Shown piece by piece: positions 56,201 to 64,000 of a stretch of DNA of 64,000 nucleotides. Every line of letters starts with the position of its first letter. Within the stretch, counting starts at the first letter, position 1. The DNA comes from DYRB01 sp963709645 (GTDB taxonomy: Bacteria > Pseudomonadota > Gammaproteobacteria > Chromatiales > Chromatiaceae): contig CAVPXP010000010.1 of the NCBI GenBank assembly GCA_963709645.1, positions 1 through 64,000 of the forward strand, in the 5' to 3' direction. The translations under genes were made by a program, and so were the position numbers. The notes beneath the pieces were generated by a model, which did not search any database, was not told where the DNA came from, and saw only the letters and a list, made by a program, of their open reading frames with translations.

Positions 56201-56345
56201 CATTGTGGCGGGGCTGTCGTACTCGACCTTGGTCTCCCTGGTATTGGTGCCCCTGGTCTATCGACTGCTGGGGGCGCGGTCCGCGCCGGCCGCGATGAGC
56301 CCACAACGGCCGATTCGCCCGCCACCTCAGGGTGCAGGCGCATAG
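53208..56345 (+). CDS. RND-family inner-membrane efflux pump
   Basis: 1045 residues with a TTG start. Typical AcrB/MdtB-like layout: first transmembrane helix HPIGVVMLTLAVMVLGAFAL, porter domain with PGVPAKIMEDAVTRQLEEQL, transmembrane helix 4 motif LALGVGMLVDNTIVVLENVY (the Asp of the proton relay), second half from LLRVRWLIIAAFVSALAYTV, and LIMLAGIVVNNAIVLVEFIE. It drives proton-coupled export with the adaptor at 51323. Its substrate is unknown. The frame is intact throughout, which makes the breaks elsewhere stand out. Confidence 0.93.
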   Translation: MSLTPPATSGLAAWSVRHPIGVVMLTLAVMVLGAFALDRLNIDLLPHVVYPEVRVRIVNPGVPAKIMEDAVTRQLEEQLAITEGAIAVQSETQEGRSSVDLSFAYGTDIDLALRDASSRLDRAKRFLPDEIDPPTIYKRDPFQIPVAEYVIGSPLLDAAELRTWVDYGLSRALLNLPGVAAAEVGGGLEREVQVVADQARLAGLGLDVLDLERALRAGNQDIPAGRLRMTGGEISGRTSGRFATVEEVADLPLRPGLYLGDAARVIDGSAEERLRIRVNDQPGIKLSIQKQPQANTVAVVDAVAERLAQLQGRGEIPAEVTVEQVSDQASYIRQSLHNAVSAAGSGALLAMVVVYLFLGSLRRTLIIGSAIPIAVLVTFILMAGAGLSFNIMTLGGLALGVGMLVDNTIVVLENVYRHQRLGEAPDQAAAAGASEVASAVVASTTTNLAAVLPFLFIGGLVGLLFRELIFTISAAILASLVVAITLVPALAGRVPAGREGLGRRAVNRVLEGLQNGYAWTLKGLLRVRWLIIAAFVSALAYTVPQLDTARQEFLPKMDDGRAQVSLTADSGIDLETMDAQTRRIETLLGQQPEVQSLFTTVGGFVFGRTQREDTNRASIQVQLAPLAQRGVSVDDWIQAMRKRISALQIPGLKVILTQPGIRGIRINRGSEDLSLRIKGPDLDRLAELADQALERLQGIEGLSNLQHSAQDLTQELSVQVDRERAAGFGLGVEDVGAALRFALDGKVVTDFIQDDRAIDVLLRLDRLDVAAPGDLESVVLFSKGPERKPLRLGDLARVEILPQPGVIRRDAQARIVEVTATIAQGTPQAATIGAALAAVADLRLPTGYTLYEGGSLESLQEGQDLSKLLLSLALFLVLVVMAVQYESLRNPVIIMISVPFALTGVVLGLQWASLPVSMPVWLGLIMLAGIVVNNAIVLVEFIELRRAAGLDRDTAILEAARLRLRPILMTTLTTVVGMLPLAMAWGEGSEMLQPLAVTIVAGLSYSTLVSLVLVPLVYRLLGARSAPAAMSPQRPIRPPPQGAGA

Positions 56346-56534
56346 GTTTCTGCTGGACAACGGCCGCGTCCAGCCGCCGTAGCTTGTACACTGCCGAGGT
56401 CGCTGCAAAGCTGCCCTTCTGGCGTGACTCTGTGCCGCAAGGCAAGAACTCACCGGCGGCTCGAAGTCCTCGTGGGTTTTCGGCGCCAGCAAACACAGTT
56501 TCCACATCGCCCCTGAAAGAGGAGACCCCAAGAT

Positions 56535-57140
56535 ATGAATGGATACTTGCCCCTCGCGGCTGCCCTGACCCTGACGCTTCTGGCGTCATCGGTCCGGTCG
56601 GACGAGGTGACCGACCAGTTGGACGCGGCGCGAAAGGCCTACGACACCGGCGAGCTGCGCGGCGCCATCCAGGCCCTCAACTTCGCCGCCGCTCGGATTC
56701 AGGAGAAGGTCAACGACCAGTTGCTCAAGCTGCTCCCCGAACCCCTGCCCGGCTGGGAAGCGGAAGCGGCGCAGAGCGAGACCGGGGGAATCGCCGCAAT
56801 GGTAGCGGGCACCATCATCAGCCGAACCTACCGACGCGATGACGGCGCCGAGGTCGAGCTGCGCCTAATGGCAGACTCACCCATGATGGCGATGATGGCG
56901 ATCATGATGCAAACCCCGATTTTGATGCAGGCATCCAACGAGATGCGCGTCTACACCCATCGCGGCTCCCAGGGGATGATCCAGCACGTCGACGGCAGCG
57001 ACGTCTGGGAAATCAGCCTAATGGTGGGCAACCGGATTGTGATCCAGGCAAAGGGTAGCGGCATTCCGGACCAGAAGCCCGCGGAGGACTATCTCAACGG
57101 CATCGATCTCACCTCGGTGCAGAGGGCTTTGACCAACTAG
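56535..57140 (+). CDS. Exported protein of unknown function
   Basis: 201 residues. The signal peptide is MNGYLPLAAALTLTLLASSV, cleaved near SVRS-DE. A short helical region like a single TPR (DQLDAARKAYDTGELRGAIQ) is followed by a beta-rich domain (TIISRTYRRDDGAEVELRLM, ADSPMMAMMAIMMQTPILMQ with a run of Met, MIQHVDGSDVWEISLMVGNR). I recall similar periplasmic proteins without a named function. It stands alone between the RND pump and galU. Confidence 0.7.
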   Translation: MNGYLPLAAALTLTLLASSVRSDEVTDQLDAARKAYDTGELRGAIQALNFAAARIQEKVNDQLLKLLPEPLPGWEAEAAQSETGGIAAMVAGTIISRTYRRDDGAEVELRLMADSPMMAMMAIMMQTPILMQASNEMRVYTHRGSQGMIQHVDGSDVWEISLMVGNRIVIQAKGSGIPDQKPAEDYLNGIDLTSVQRALTN

Positions 57141-57184
57141 CGCCCCGGGCCCCGGATGACGAGACCGCCCGGGGCACCACCCCC

Positions 57185-58069
57185 TCAGTTGCAGGCCCCG
57201 GACTCCGTCAGGCGATTCAGGTAGGCCTTGAAGTCGCCGCCGAGGTCAGCGTGGGCAAGCGCCAGCTCCACCGTCGCCTCGAGATAGCCTAACTTGCTGC
57301 CGCAGTCGTAGCGCTTACCGTGGAAGGGGTAAGCGATGACGGGCTCGTCCTCAAGCAGGGCAGCAATACCGTCAGTGAGCTGGATCTCACCGCCTGCACC
57401 ACGCCCGATGCGTTCAAGCTTGCCGAAAATGGCCGGGGTCAGCAGGTAGCGCCCGACGACTGCGAGGTTGGATGGGGCATCCGCTGGGGCAGGCTTCTCG
57501 ACAATGGAGGTCACACGCAACTCCCCATTTGGGCCCGGCCGGGTGGCGACGATGCCGTACTTGTTGGTCTCCTGACGCGGCACCTCCTCCACGGCGAGGA
57601 TGCTGCACTGGTGCCGCTCGTACTGTTCGACCATCTGCGCGACCACCCCGGGCTCCGCGTCGATGAGGTCATCGGCCAGGATCACCGCGAAGGGCTCGTT
57701 GCCCACTACCGGCTTTGCGCACAGGACCGCGTGACCCAGCCCCAGGGCCTGGGCCTGGCGCAGGTAGATGCAGCTCACCTCGGGGGGTAGGACGTTCTGT
57801 ACGATGCGCAGCAGCTTGTCCTTGCCGGCACTCTCGAGCTCCGCCTCCAGCTCATAGGCCTTGTCGAAGTGGTCCTCGATGGAGCGCTTGCTACGCCCGG
57901 TGATGAACACGAGCTGATCGATCCCGGCCGCCTCCGCCTCCTCCGCCGCGTATTGGATGAGCGGCTTGTCCACGATATTGAGCATCTCTTTCGGGCTCGC
58001 CTTGGTGGCGGGCAGGAAACGGGTGCCTAAACCAGCGACGGGGAATACCGCTTTCAATACCTTCGACAT
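57185..58069 (-). CDS. UTP-glucose-1-phosphate uridylyltransferase GalU
   Basis: GalU makes UDP-glucose from UTP and glucose-1-phosphate for surface polysaccharides. The protein begins MSKVLKAVFPVAGLGTRFLP, containing the nucleotide-binding GLGTRFLPATKA motif, then SPKEMLNIVDKPLIQYAAEE, the sugar-binding region ILADDLIDAE and GEIQLTDGIAAL. 294 residues, normal length. It is followed downstream by an unrelated convergent gene. Confidence 0.95.
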   Translation of the reverse strand: MSKVLKAVFPVAGLGTRFLPATKASPKEMLNIVDKPLIQYAAEEAEAAGIDQLVFITGRSKRSIEDHFDKAYELEAELESAGKDKLLRIVQNVLPPEVSCIYLRQAQALGLGHAVLCAKPVVGNEPFAVILADDLIDAEPGVVAQMVEQYERHQCSILAVEEVPRQETNKYGIVATRPGPNGELRVTSIVEKPAPADAPSNLAVVGRYLLTPAIFGKLERIGRGAGGEIQLTDGIAALLEDEPVIAYPFHGKRYDCGSKLGYLEATVELALAHADLGGDFKAYLNRLTESGACN

Positions 58070-58151
58070 AATGCTCTCTCCACTAATTTGTCACGCCTTG
58101 TCCGGCAGCGGCGCGCCGCTCGTGTGCCCTCAGACCCTGGGCCAAGGTCCG

Positions 58152-58853
58152 TCAGACGCCTTGGGTATCCGCCTCGATGGCGGCAAGCGCCGCGAGCGGA
58201 TCTTCCGCGGCCGTGATGGGCCGCCCGATCACCAGGTAATCTGCCCCGGCGATCAGCGCGTCACGGGGCGTCATCACCCGCTTCTGGTCGCCCAGCGCCG
58301 CACTCGCCGGGCGCACGCCGGGCGTCACCAGGATGAAACCCGGCCCCAACTCACCGCGCACCCGAGCTGCCTCCTGAGGCGAGCAGACGATGCCGGCGAG
58401 ACCGGCTTCACGGGTCAAACGCGCCAAGCGTAGCACCCTCGCAATGGGCTCGCCGGGACAGCCGATCTCGGTCAGGTCGTCGCGTTCCAGGCTGGTCAGC
58501 ACTGTGACTGCAATCAACAGGGGCGCTTGGGCGCGGGCGGCGAGACGTTCCTGGGCAGCCGCCATCATACGCCGGCCGCCGCTCGCGTGAAGATTGACCA
58601 TCCACACACCCAAATCCGCAGCGGCATCGCACGCAGCGACCACGGTATTGGGAATGTCATGGAACTTGAGGTCCAAGAAGACTCTAAAGCCCCGCCCGAC
58701 CAGCGTCTCCACCAAGACCGGTCCGGCCCTGGTGAAGAGCTCCTTGCCGACCTTCAGAGCACAGCGCTGCGGATCCAGTCGATCCACCAGGGCCAGGGCC
58801 GGAGCGGCGGCAGAATAGTCCAAGGCGACAATGATCTTGGTGGCTTGTGTCAT
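58152..58853 (-). CDS. Orotidine 5'-phosphate decarboxylase PyrF
   Basis: PyrF catalyses the last step of UMP synthesis. I chose the ATG at 58853 (MTQATKIIVALDYSAAAPAL). The active-site motif FLDLKFHDIPNTV with its Lys, and the phosphate-binding end LVTPGVRPASAALGDQKRVM, TPRDALIAGADYLVIGRPI, are intact. 233 residues. It lies 64 bp downstream of lapB, the standard gammaproteobacterial order. Confidence 0.95.
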   Translation of the reverse strand: MTQATKIIVALDYSAAAPALALVDRLDPQRCALKVGKELFTRAGPVLVETLVGRGFRVFLDLKFHDIPNTVVAACDAAADLGVWMVNLHASGGRRMMAAAQERLAARAQAPLLIAVTVLTSLERDDLTEIGCPGEPIARVLRLARLTREAGLAGIVCSPQEAARVRGELGPGFILVTPGVRPASAALGDQKRVMTPRDALIAGADYLVIGRPITAAEDPLAALAAIEADTQGV

Positions 58854-58917
58854 GGGGATTTCGCGCAAGAGGTTGCCATTAAATGCTACCGCTTAAGCGC
58901 ACGCCGGGCGGCCGAGG

Positions 58918-60117
58918 TCAGGTCGCGGGCGGCGCGGAGGTGCTATCCAGGGCCGGATCCATGGACCTGGGTTGGGATGCCTTGATTGTCCCCCAGTTCT
59001 TGCAGCTCGGACACTGCCAGTGCAGGCGTCGCGCAACGAACCCGCAGTGGTCACACTGGTAGGCCGGCTGACTCGCACGCAGTCGGCCAACGACGCGCAA
59101 CACAGTCTCATCGTGGCCACCGCCGTCCCTACCGTCGCGGATGGCGTTCTGCAAAGCCAGCAGGCGCTCCAGGGCGGCGAGGTCGGCGTGCTCCTTCAAG
59201 TGCTGGGAGAGAAAGTTCATCGCGGCGGCGGGACCCTGGTCTCGCGCGATCATGTCTGTCAAGGCTGACATCAGGGCGGAACTGGGCTGGGCGCGATACA
59301 GTCGCCACAACTCGGCCTGCACATTCGCGCCATCCAGTTGGCGCAGGACCTCCAGGAGCAGGGGAAGGACATCGGGGATGAAATGGGGCCCCTGTTCCGC
59401 GACCCGGCGGCAGAGGGTAAGGGCGGCATCGGCGTCGCCCCGATCCAGCTCGATGCGCGCTTGGAGCATGGTGGCACGTACACACTGCGGGTGCGCCGCT
59501 TGGGCCGCGCGAAGGTGAGCGCTCGCCTGCTCCTGGTTGCCGGCCTTGAGGGCCTCCTCCGCCAGTTCACAGTGATATTGGGCGACCTGGACCGCCATCG
59601 GGCGCGCGGTGAGCCGCTCCAGACGCTCCGCGACCGTCAGCGCACCGGCCCAGTCCTTCTCCTGCTGGTAGATCTCGATCAGGGCTTTTAGGGCCCGACG
59701 CCCTTGCGGCTCGATCTCCGCCAGTTCCTGCAACAGACTCTCCGCTCGGTCGAAGAGCCCGGCCCGCATGTAGTCTTGGGCCAGCTCATAAAGCGCGAAG
59801 CCCCGCTGTTCGCGGTCGAGCCCAGGGCGGGCCACCAGATTTTGGTGGATGCGAATGGCGCGCTCCACTTCCCCGCGGCGCCGGAACAGGCTGCCCAGGG
59901 CAAGGTGGATCTCCACTGTCTCGCCGTCGACCTCCGCCAGGCGCAGGAAGACGTCAATCGCCTTGTCCGGGCGCTGATCGAGCAGATAGCTGAGGCCCGT
60001 CAGGAAGGCCGCATCCGGGACAGCCCCCGGTGCCGGCCGCCAAGGCCGGCCATGGCGTGCGACCCACCACCCCGAGGCAGCCGCCAATGGCAGTAGAAGA
60101 AACAGCCATTCCGTCAC
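58918..60117 (-). CDS. LPS assembly protein LapB (YciM)
   Basis: LapB is an inner-membrane TPR protein that controls LpxC turnover by FtsH. I chose the GTG at 60117, giving MTEWLFLLLPLAAASGWWVA, one transmembrane anchor. TPR units follow (LDQRPDKAIDVFLRLAEVDG, FDRAESLLQELAEIEPQGRR, DADAALTLCRRVAEQGPHFI), and a C-terminal rubredoxin-like knuckle (YQCDHCGFVARRLHWQCPSC). 399 residues, normal. lapA, the usual upstream partner, is not present. Confidence 0.92.
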   Translation of the reverse strand: MTEWLFLLLPLAAASGWWVARHGRPWRPAPGAVPDAAFLTGLSYLLDQRPDKAIDVFLRLAEVDGETVEIHLALGSLFRRRGEVERAIRIHQNLVARPGLDREQRGFALYELAQDYMRAGLFDRAESLLQELAEIEPQGRRALKALIEIYQQEKDWAGALTVAERLERLTARPMAVQVAQYHCELAEEALKAGNQEQASAHLRAAQAAHPQCVRATMLQARIELDRGDADAALTLCRRVAEQGPHFIPDVLPLLLEVLRQLDGANVQAELWRLYRAQPSSALMSALTDMIARDQGPAAAMNFLSQHLKEHADLAALERLLALQNAIRDGRDGGGHDETVLRVVGRLRASQPAYQCDHCGFVARRLHWQCPSCKNWGTIKASQPRSMDPALDSTSAPPAT

Positions 60118-60437
60118 GACGAGCCCCCAGGACCGCAGGGCTGGGCGCCGGCCGAAGTGGCCACCGGGGGGCCAGCGGGGCCCGGACGCATGTCGAGAAT
60201 GCCGTTTAATATCATACAAATCAGTGTAATAGCACCGCAAGCTCGGCCGACGACCTTATGATACAGAGATCCGCGCCGGGCCGCATGGCCGCGACCCGAC
60301 GCCCCGGGGCCAGCGACCCCAATGTTGCTACCCGCCGGATCGCCGAGGTAACCAGTTGACACCGACGCCCATCGCTACGGCGTTTAGCCGATGCGGGCAA
60401 AGCCGCCTTGCGTCCCCCCCCGAGCGGGCCGGATACT

Positions 60438-61007
60438 ATGGGCATGAGCTTTACGACCTCCCTGACCAACCATTTCCTGATCGCGATGCCGGGTCTGCGC
60501 GACCCGAACTTCTCGCGCACCGTGACGTACATCTGCGAACACACGGACCGTGGCGCCATGGGAATCGTGATCAACCGTCCCTTGGATATCCGCCTCCGAG
60601 AGGTCCTGTCCCAGCTCGATATCGAGACCGACGACCCACAGGTTCTAGGTACCACCGTCTATCTCGGCGGCCCCGTACAACCCGACCGTGGCTTTGTACT
60701 GCACACATCCGAAGAGCACTTCGAGTCCACCCTGCCGGTAACCCTCGACATCAGCATCACGACCTCCCGGGACGTGCTGGAGGCCATTGCAAGCGGGCGA
60801 GGGCCGCAGGAAAGCCTGGTTGCCCTGGGCTATGCGGGCTGGGCGGGTGGTCAGTTGGAAGATGAGATGAGTGCCAACTCTTGGCTGAGCGGTCCGGCAG
60901 ACGACCACATCATCTTCCGGTTGCCTGACGACGCACGCTGGCTGGCCGCGGCCCAACTCTTGGGGGTAGACCTCAACCTCCTGAGCGGCGAGGCCGGCCA
61001 CGCCTAA
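60438..61007 (+). CDS. YqgE/AlgH family protein
   Basis: About 189 residues, starting MGMSFTTSLTNHFLIAMPGL; 60444 is an alternative start. The family signature is clear: FLIAMPGLRDPNFSRTVTYI, RGAMGIVINRPLD, VYLGGPVQPDRGFVLHTSEE and ALGYAGWAGGQLEDEMSANS with the terminal WLAAAQLLGVDLNLLSGEAG. Its molecular function is unresolved in the family. It precedes ruvX by 15 bp in the conserved yqgE-ruvX-pyrR-pyrB order. Confidence 0.93.
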   Translation: MGMSFTTSLTNHFLIAMPGLRDPNFSRTVTYICEHTDRGAMGIVINRPLDIRLREVLSQLDIETDDPQVLGTTVYLGGPVQPDRGFVLHTSEEHFESTLPVTLDISITTSRDVLEAIASGRGPQESLVALGYAGWAGGQLEDEMSANSWLSGPADDHIIFRLPDDARWLAAAQLLGVDLNLLSGEAGHA

Positions 61008-61021
61008 CCGGAGACGCCTGA

Positions 61022-61426
61022 ATGGACACGCTGCTGGGGTTCGATTTCGGCCCACGCAAGATCGGCGTCGCGGTTGGCCAAACCATCACCGGCTCGGCCT
61101 CCCCGCTGACCACCATCCGCAGCCACGGCGAGCGTCCCGACTGGGCCCGAATTGAGGGTCTAATTCGGGAATGGGGGCCCAAGGCCGTGGTCGTCGGCCT
61201 GCCCTTCAACATGGACGACAGCGAGACGGCGCTCGCTCCCCGCGCCCGCCGTTTCGCCCGGCAGCTCCAGGGTCGCTTCGGCATCGAGGTCCATCTGGTG
61301 GACGAGCGATTGACCTCCCTGGAGGCTCGGCGCCAATTGGGGCGCGCAGCCACCTCCCTGGAGGTGATCGACGCCATGGCCGCAAAACTCATCCTGGAAA
61401 CCTGGCTTTGTGAGCAACATTATTGA
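61022..61426 (+). CDS. YqgF/RuvX RNase H-fold nuclease
   Basis: 134 residues, starting MDTLLGFDFGPRKIGVAVGQ. RNase-H-like catalytic acids appear in LGFDFGPRKIG (Asp), VVVGLPFNMDDSE and VHLVDERLTSLEA. The family acts in 16S rRNA 5' maturation and is proposed as a Holliday-junction resolvase. It overlaps pyrR by 17 bp. Confidence 0.94.
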   Translation: MDTLLGFDFGPRKIGVAVGQTITGSASPLTTIRSHGERPDWARIEGLIREWGPKAVVVGLPFNMDDSETALAPRARRFARQLQGRFGIEVHLVDERLTSLEARRQLGRAATSLEVIDAMAAKLILETWLCEQHY

Positions 61427-61994
61427 TACTTGGAAGACCCCTGAAGCCGTCGAGGCCGCCCTGAGGCAGATGGCCACGGACCTGGCAGCGTTGCTTCGGG
61501 CCCGCGGTATCGACCGCCCGCTGATGATTGGCATCCACACCGGGGGTGTCTGGGTGGCAGAGCGCCTGCACCGCGACCTTGGGCTGAGCGAGCCCCTGGG
61601 TCAGCTGGACATCTCTTTCTATCGAGACGACTTTACCCGCATCGGCAACCACCCCCAGGTCCGGCCGTCCCATCTTCCGGTGCCCATCGACGACCGCCAC
61701 CTGATCCTGGTCGATGACGTCCTCCAAACCGGACGCACGATTCGCGCCGCGCTCAATATCCTATTCGACTATGGACGCCCCGCCTCGGTGCTGCTGGCAA
61801 CCCTGGTGGAACGCGATGGCCGGGAGCTTCCGATGGCGCCCGACCTGGTGGGGCTGCATGCACGCCTGGAGCCTGGTCAACAGATCAAACTCGTCGCTGA
61901 GCCTAGCCTGGCCCTGGTCGTCGGAGAAACACCCAAGGACCGGCAAAAAAGGACCAGGACACCGGCGTCATCGGAGGCGAGCACCGCACCATGA
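61410..61994 (+). CDS. PyrR bifunctional regulator / uracil phosphoribosyltransferase
   Basis: 194 residues with a GTG start inside the end of ruvX. The PRPP-binding motif HLILVDDVLQTGRTIRAALN is intact, as is MIGIHTGGVWVAERLHRDLG. In some bacteria PyrR binds pyr mRNA to control attenuation; in others it is only a phosphoribosyltransferase. No attenuator hairpin is evident upstream, so the regulatory role here is uncertain. The basic C-terminal tail (PKDRQKRTRTPASSEAS) is longer than usual. It overlaps pyrB by 4 bp. Confidence 0.92.
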   Translation: MSNIIDTWKTPEAVEAALRQMATDLAALLRARGIDRPLMIGIHTGGVWVAERLHRDLGLSEPLGQLDISFYRDDFTRIGNHPQVRPSHLPVPIDDRHLILVDDVLQTGRTIRAALNILFDYGRPASVLLATLVERDGRELPMAPDLVGLHARLEPGQQIKLVAEPSLALVVGETPKDRQKRTRTPASSEASTAP

Positions 61995-62977
61995 GCGAGC
62001 TGGTGCAACAACTCGATACCCAGGGCAACCTCAAGCACTTCCTCACCATCGAGGGCCTCAGCCCCAACCTGCTCACCGAGATCCTCGATCGCACGGAGGG
62101 CTTCCTTGGCGTGGCCCGCCAAGCAGTCAAGAAAGTACCCCTCTGTCGGGGCAAGGTCGTTGCAAACCTTTTTTTCGAGAACAGCACCCGCACCCGGACC
62201 ACCTTCGAACTCGCCGCCAAGCGCCTGTCGGCGGATGTCCTGAACCTCAATATCAGCACCTCGGCCACCGCCAAGGGCGAGACTCTGCTCGATACCCTGC
62301 GCAATCTCGAGGCCATGCACGTGGACATGTTCGTGGTCCGCCATGCGGACAGCGGCGCCGCCCACTTCATCGCCCGCCATGCCGATCCCCATGTCAGCAT
62401 CATCAATGCGGGCGATGGGCGCCACGCCCATCCGACTCAGGGGATGCTCGACATGTTCACCATTCGCCGTCATAAGGGGGATTTCGCCGCCCTGACGGTG
62501 GCGATCGTGGGGGATATCCTGCACTCCCGGGTGGCCAGGTCGCAGATCCAGGCGCTCAATGCCCTAGGCACCGGCGAGGTCCGCGTCATCGCCCCGCGCA
62601 CACTGATACCGGCTCAGGCCGAGTCCTTGGGGGTCAGGGTTTTCCATTCCCTAGCCGAGGGGGTCCGCGACGCCGACGTCATCATCCTCCTGCGCCTGCA
62701 GCGGGAACGCATGAGCGGGGCCCTGCTCCCCAGCGAGCATGAGTTCTTCCGCCTGTTTGGCCTGACCGAGAAGCGCCTGCACGGCGCCAAGTCGGACGCC
62801 ATCGTCATGCACCCCGGCCCCATCAACCGCGGTGTGGAGATGGACTCCCAGGTCGCGGACGGCCCGCGATCGGTGATCCTGGAACAAGTCAGCAACGGCA
62901 TTGCGGTGCGTATGGCCATCATGTCCATGTGCATCGGCACCCAGAATCTGCACAGCCGGGACGAGGCCCATGTCTGA
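61991..62977 (+). CDS. Aspartate carbamoyltransferase catalytic subunit PyrB
   Basis: PyrB condenses carbamoyl phosphate with aspartate in pyrimidine synthesis. 328 residues, with a Pseudomonas-type N-terminal extension (LDTQGNLKHFLTIEGLSPNL). The carbamoyl-phosphate loop is FFENSTRTRTTFELAAKRLS, and HPGPINRGVEMDSQVAD is conserved near the end. The downstream non-catalytic dihydroorotase-like gene overlaps it by 8 bp, the arrangement of the PyrB-PyrC' dodecamer class. No pyrI is present. Confidence 0.95.
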   Translation: MSELVQQLDTQGNLKHFLTIEGLSPNLLTEILDRTEGFLGVARQAVKKVPLCRGKVVANLFFENSTRTRTTFELAAKRLSADVLNLNISTSATAKGETLLDTLRNLEAMHVDMFVVRHADSGAAHFIARHADPHVSIINAGDGRHAHPTQGMLDMFTIRRHKGDFAALTVAIVGDILHSRVARSQIQALNALGTGEVRVIAPRTLIPAQAESLGVRVFHSLAEGVRDADVIILLRLQRERMSGALLPSEHEFFRLFGLTEKRLHGAKSDAIVMHPGPINRGVEMDSQVADGPRSVILEQVSNGIAVRMAIMSMCIGTQNLHSRDEAHV

Positions 62978-64000
62978 TTCGGAGCGCATTAGCATCCGTG
63001 GTGGACGCCTCATCGATCCGGCGAACGGCATCGATGCCTTCCTTGACCTGTACATCGCCAATGGCGAGGTCGTCGCCATCGGCGACTGCCCGGCCGGGTT
63101 CGCGCCAGACCGGGTATTGGAAGCGGACGGCCAGGTGGTTTGCCCGGGGTTCGTCGACCTCTGCGCCCGGATGCGCGAACCTGGCCTCGAGCACAAGGCA
63201 ACCATCGCCAGCGAAACCAAGGCGGCCGCTGCCTCCGGTATCACCACCCTGTGCTGCCCGCCAGACACGGAGCCCATGGTGGATACCCCGGCGGTGGCCC
63301 AGCTCATCTACCAGACGGCGCAGCGGCGCGGGGCCGCCCGGGTCCTTCCCGCAGGGGCCCTGACTCAGCAACTCGATGGCAAACAGATCACGGAGATGGC
63401 CGCCCTCAAACGCGCCGGTTGCCCGGTCATGAGCCATGCCGACCGCCCCATCGCCAACACCCAGGTCCAGCGCCGCGCCATGGAATACGCGGCGAGCTTC
63501 GACCTCACCATCTTCCTCCACCCGGAAGACACCTATCTGAGCCAAGGCGGCTGCGTCCACGAGGGCCGGATCGGGACCCGCCTGGGCCTCCCGGGTATCC
63601 CCCAAGCGGCAGAGACGGTGGCGGTGGCCCGCGACCTCGCCCTGGCCGAGCAGACCGGCGCGCGCATCCACTTCCGCGGCCTGTCCACGGCACGGGCGAC
63701 GGAGATGCTCGCGGAGGCCAAGCAGCGCGGGATCGCCGCCAGCGCCGATGTCAGCGCACACCAGTTGATCCTGACCGAAGCGGACGTGGACGGCTTCGAT
63801 GTCAATTGCCGGGTCATTCCGCCGCTGCGCACCCTTGTAGACCGCGAGGCCCTGCGCCGGGCCGTTGCGGCCGGCACCATCTCCGCCATCTGCTCCGACC
63901 ATCAGCCGCACGACGCCGACGCCAAGCTCGCCCCGTTCCCTGGCGCCGCGCCCGGTATCTCGGCCCTGGAGACCCTGCTGCCTCTGGTCCTTTCACTGGT
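62970..64000 (+). CDS. Non-catalytic dihydroorotase-like subunit PyrC' (runs off the window)
   Basis: ATG at 62970, overlapping pyrB; the frame stays open to the window end (343 codons seen). The amidohydrolase fold is evident (GGRLIDPANGIDAFLDLYIA, VVCPGFVDLCARMREPGLEH, SAICSDHQPHDADAKLAPFP). The zinc-binding D-x-H-x-H of active dihydroorotases is replaced by DLCARMREPG, with both His absent. This matches the inactive PyrC' class that, in Pseudomonas, is needed to assemble active PyrB. An active pyrC would be elsewhere. Confidence 0.92.
   Translation, partial: MSDSERISIRGGRLIDPANGIDAFLDLYIANGEVVAIGDCPAGFAPDRVLEADGQVVCPGFVDLCARMREPGLEHKATIASETKAAAASGITTLCCPPDTEPMVDTPAVAQLIYQTAQRRGAARVLPAGALTQQLDGKQITEMAALKRAGCPVMSHADRPIANTQVQRRAMEYAASFDLTIFLHPEDTYLSQGGCVHEGRIGTRLGLPGIPQAAETVAVARDLALAEQTGARIHFRGLSTARATEMLAEAKQRGIAASADVSAHQLILTEADVDGFDVNCRVIPPLRTLVDREALRRAVAAGTISAICSDHQPHDADAKLAPFPGAAPGISALETLLPLVLSL

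Noticed and set aside
1..64000. CRISPR arrays or integron/prophage modules
   Set aside because: No regularly spaced direct repeats, attC-like series or phage structural genes were seen.

Overview
The window is about 64 kb of high-GC DNA from a gammaproteobacterium, most plausibly a purple-sulfur-bacterium relative (Chromatiales). This rests on gammaproteobacterial gene orders (pepA-holC, fmdB-aspS-nudB, lapB-pyrF, yqgE-ruvX-pyrR-pyrB-pyrC') and on a DsrC/TusE-like protein. Assignment below the class is inference.

Layout. 1-3.4 kb: a complete IS4-type insertion sequence with matching ends, carrying a DUF4338 (DruA-like) gene coupled to its transposase, followed by an IS200/IS605 tnpA. 3-6 kb: a small exported protein, a methyltransferase and a divergent pair of LexA-type proteins sharing an operator region. 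6.4-9.9 kb: a second DDE transposase and a group II intron with its reverse transcriptase. 10-12 kb: metG. 12.9-20.5 kb: the most unusual block, with a porin-like protein, an ECF sigma factor, an anti-sigma factor ending in a protease-prodomain-like domain, and a subtilase lipoprotein. Three near-identical ECF-type promoter sites follow one pattern: one precedes the sigma operon and two precede short-peptide ORFs, each followed by genes for secreted proteins. 18.9-21.5 kb: mobile-element remnants. 21.6-32 kb: housekeeping genes (nudB, aspS, fmdB-like, SDR, RDD, lptG, pepA, holC, dsrC-like, M50-like, amino-acid permease). 32.3-35 kb: two tandem paralogous exported proteins, a lipoprotein and a 42-residue membrane peptide. 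35.1-45.2 kb: a glycogen/alpha-glucan cluster (glgX, GH57-DUF4912, GH57 branching enzyme, glgA) plus pabB, flanked by two copies of a 157-bp MITE-like element. 45.3-57 kb: DUF2237, L,D-transpeptidase, a NarX/NarL-like pair behind an Atm1-like ABC exporter, an S24-like protein, and an RND pump and adaptor separated by a Uma2-family gene. 57-64 kb: galU, pyrF, lapB, then yqgE-ruvX-pyrR-pyrB-pyrC', the last running off the window.

A caution applies throughout. At least a dozen genes carry single-base frame breaks, often at short homopolymers. They include essential genes (metG, aspS), and in lexA two breaks compensate each other. Most are probably sequence errors rather than pseudogenes. Coordinates of such genes are given end to end across the break.

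How the genes work together. The ECF block looks like a cell-envelope sensing circuit with a small extracytoplasmic regulon. The glucan block holds synthesis (glgA), branching (GH57) and debranching (glgX). The last block links de novo pyrimidine synthesis (pyrR, pyrB, pyrC', with pyrF nearby) to conserved neighbours yqgE and ruvX.
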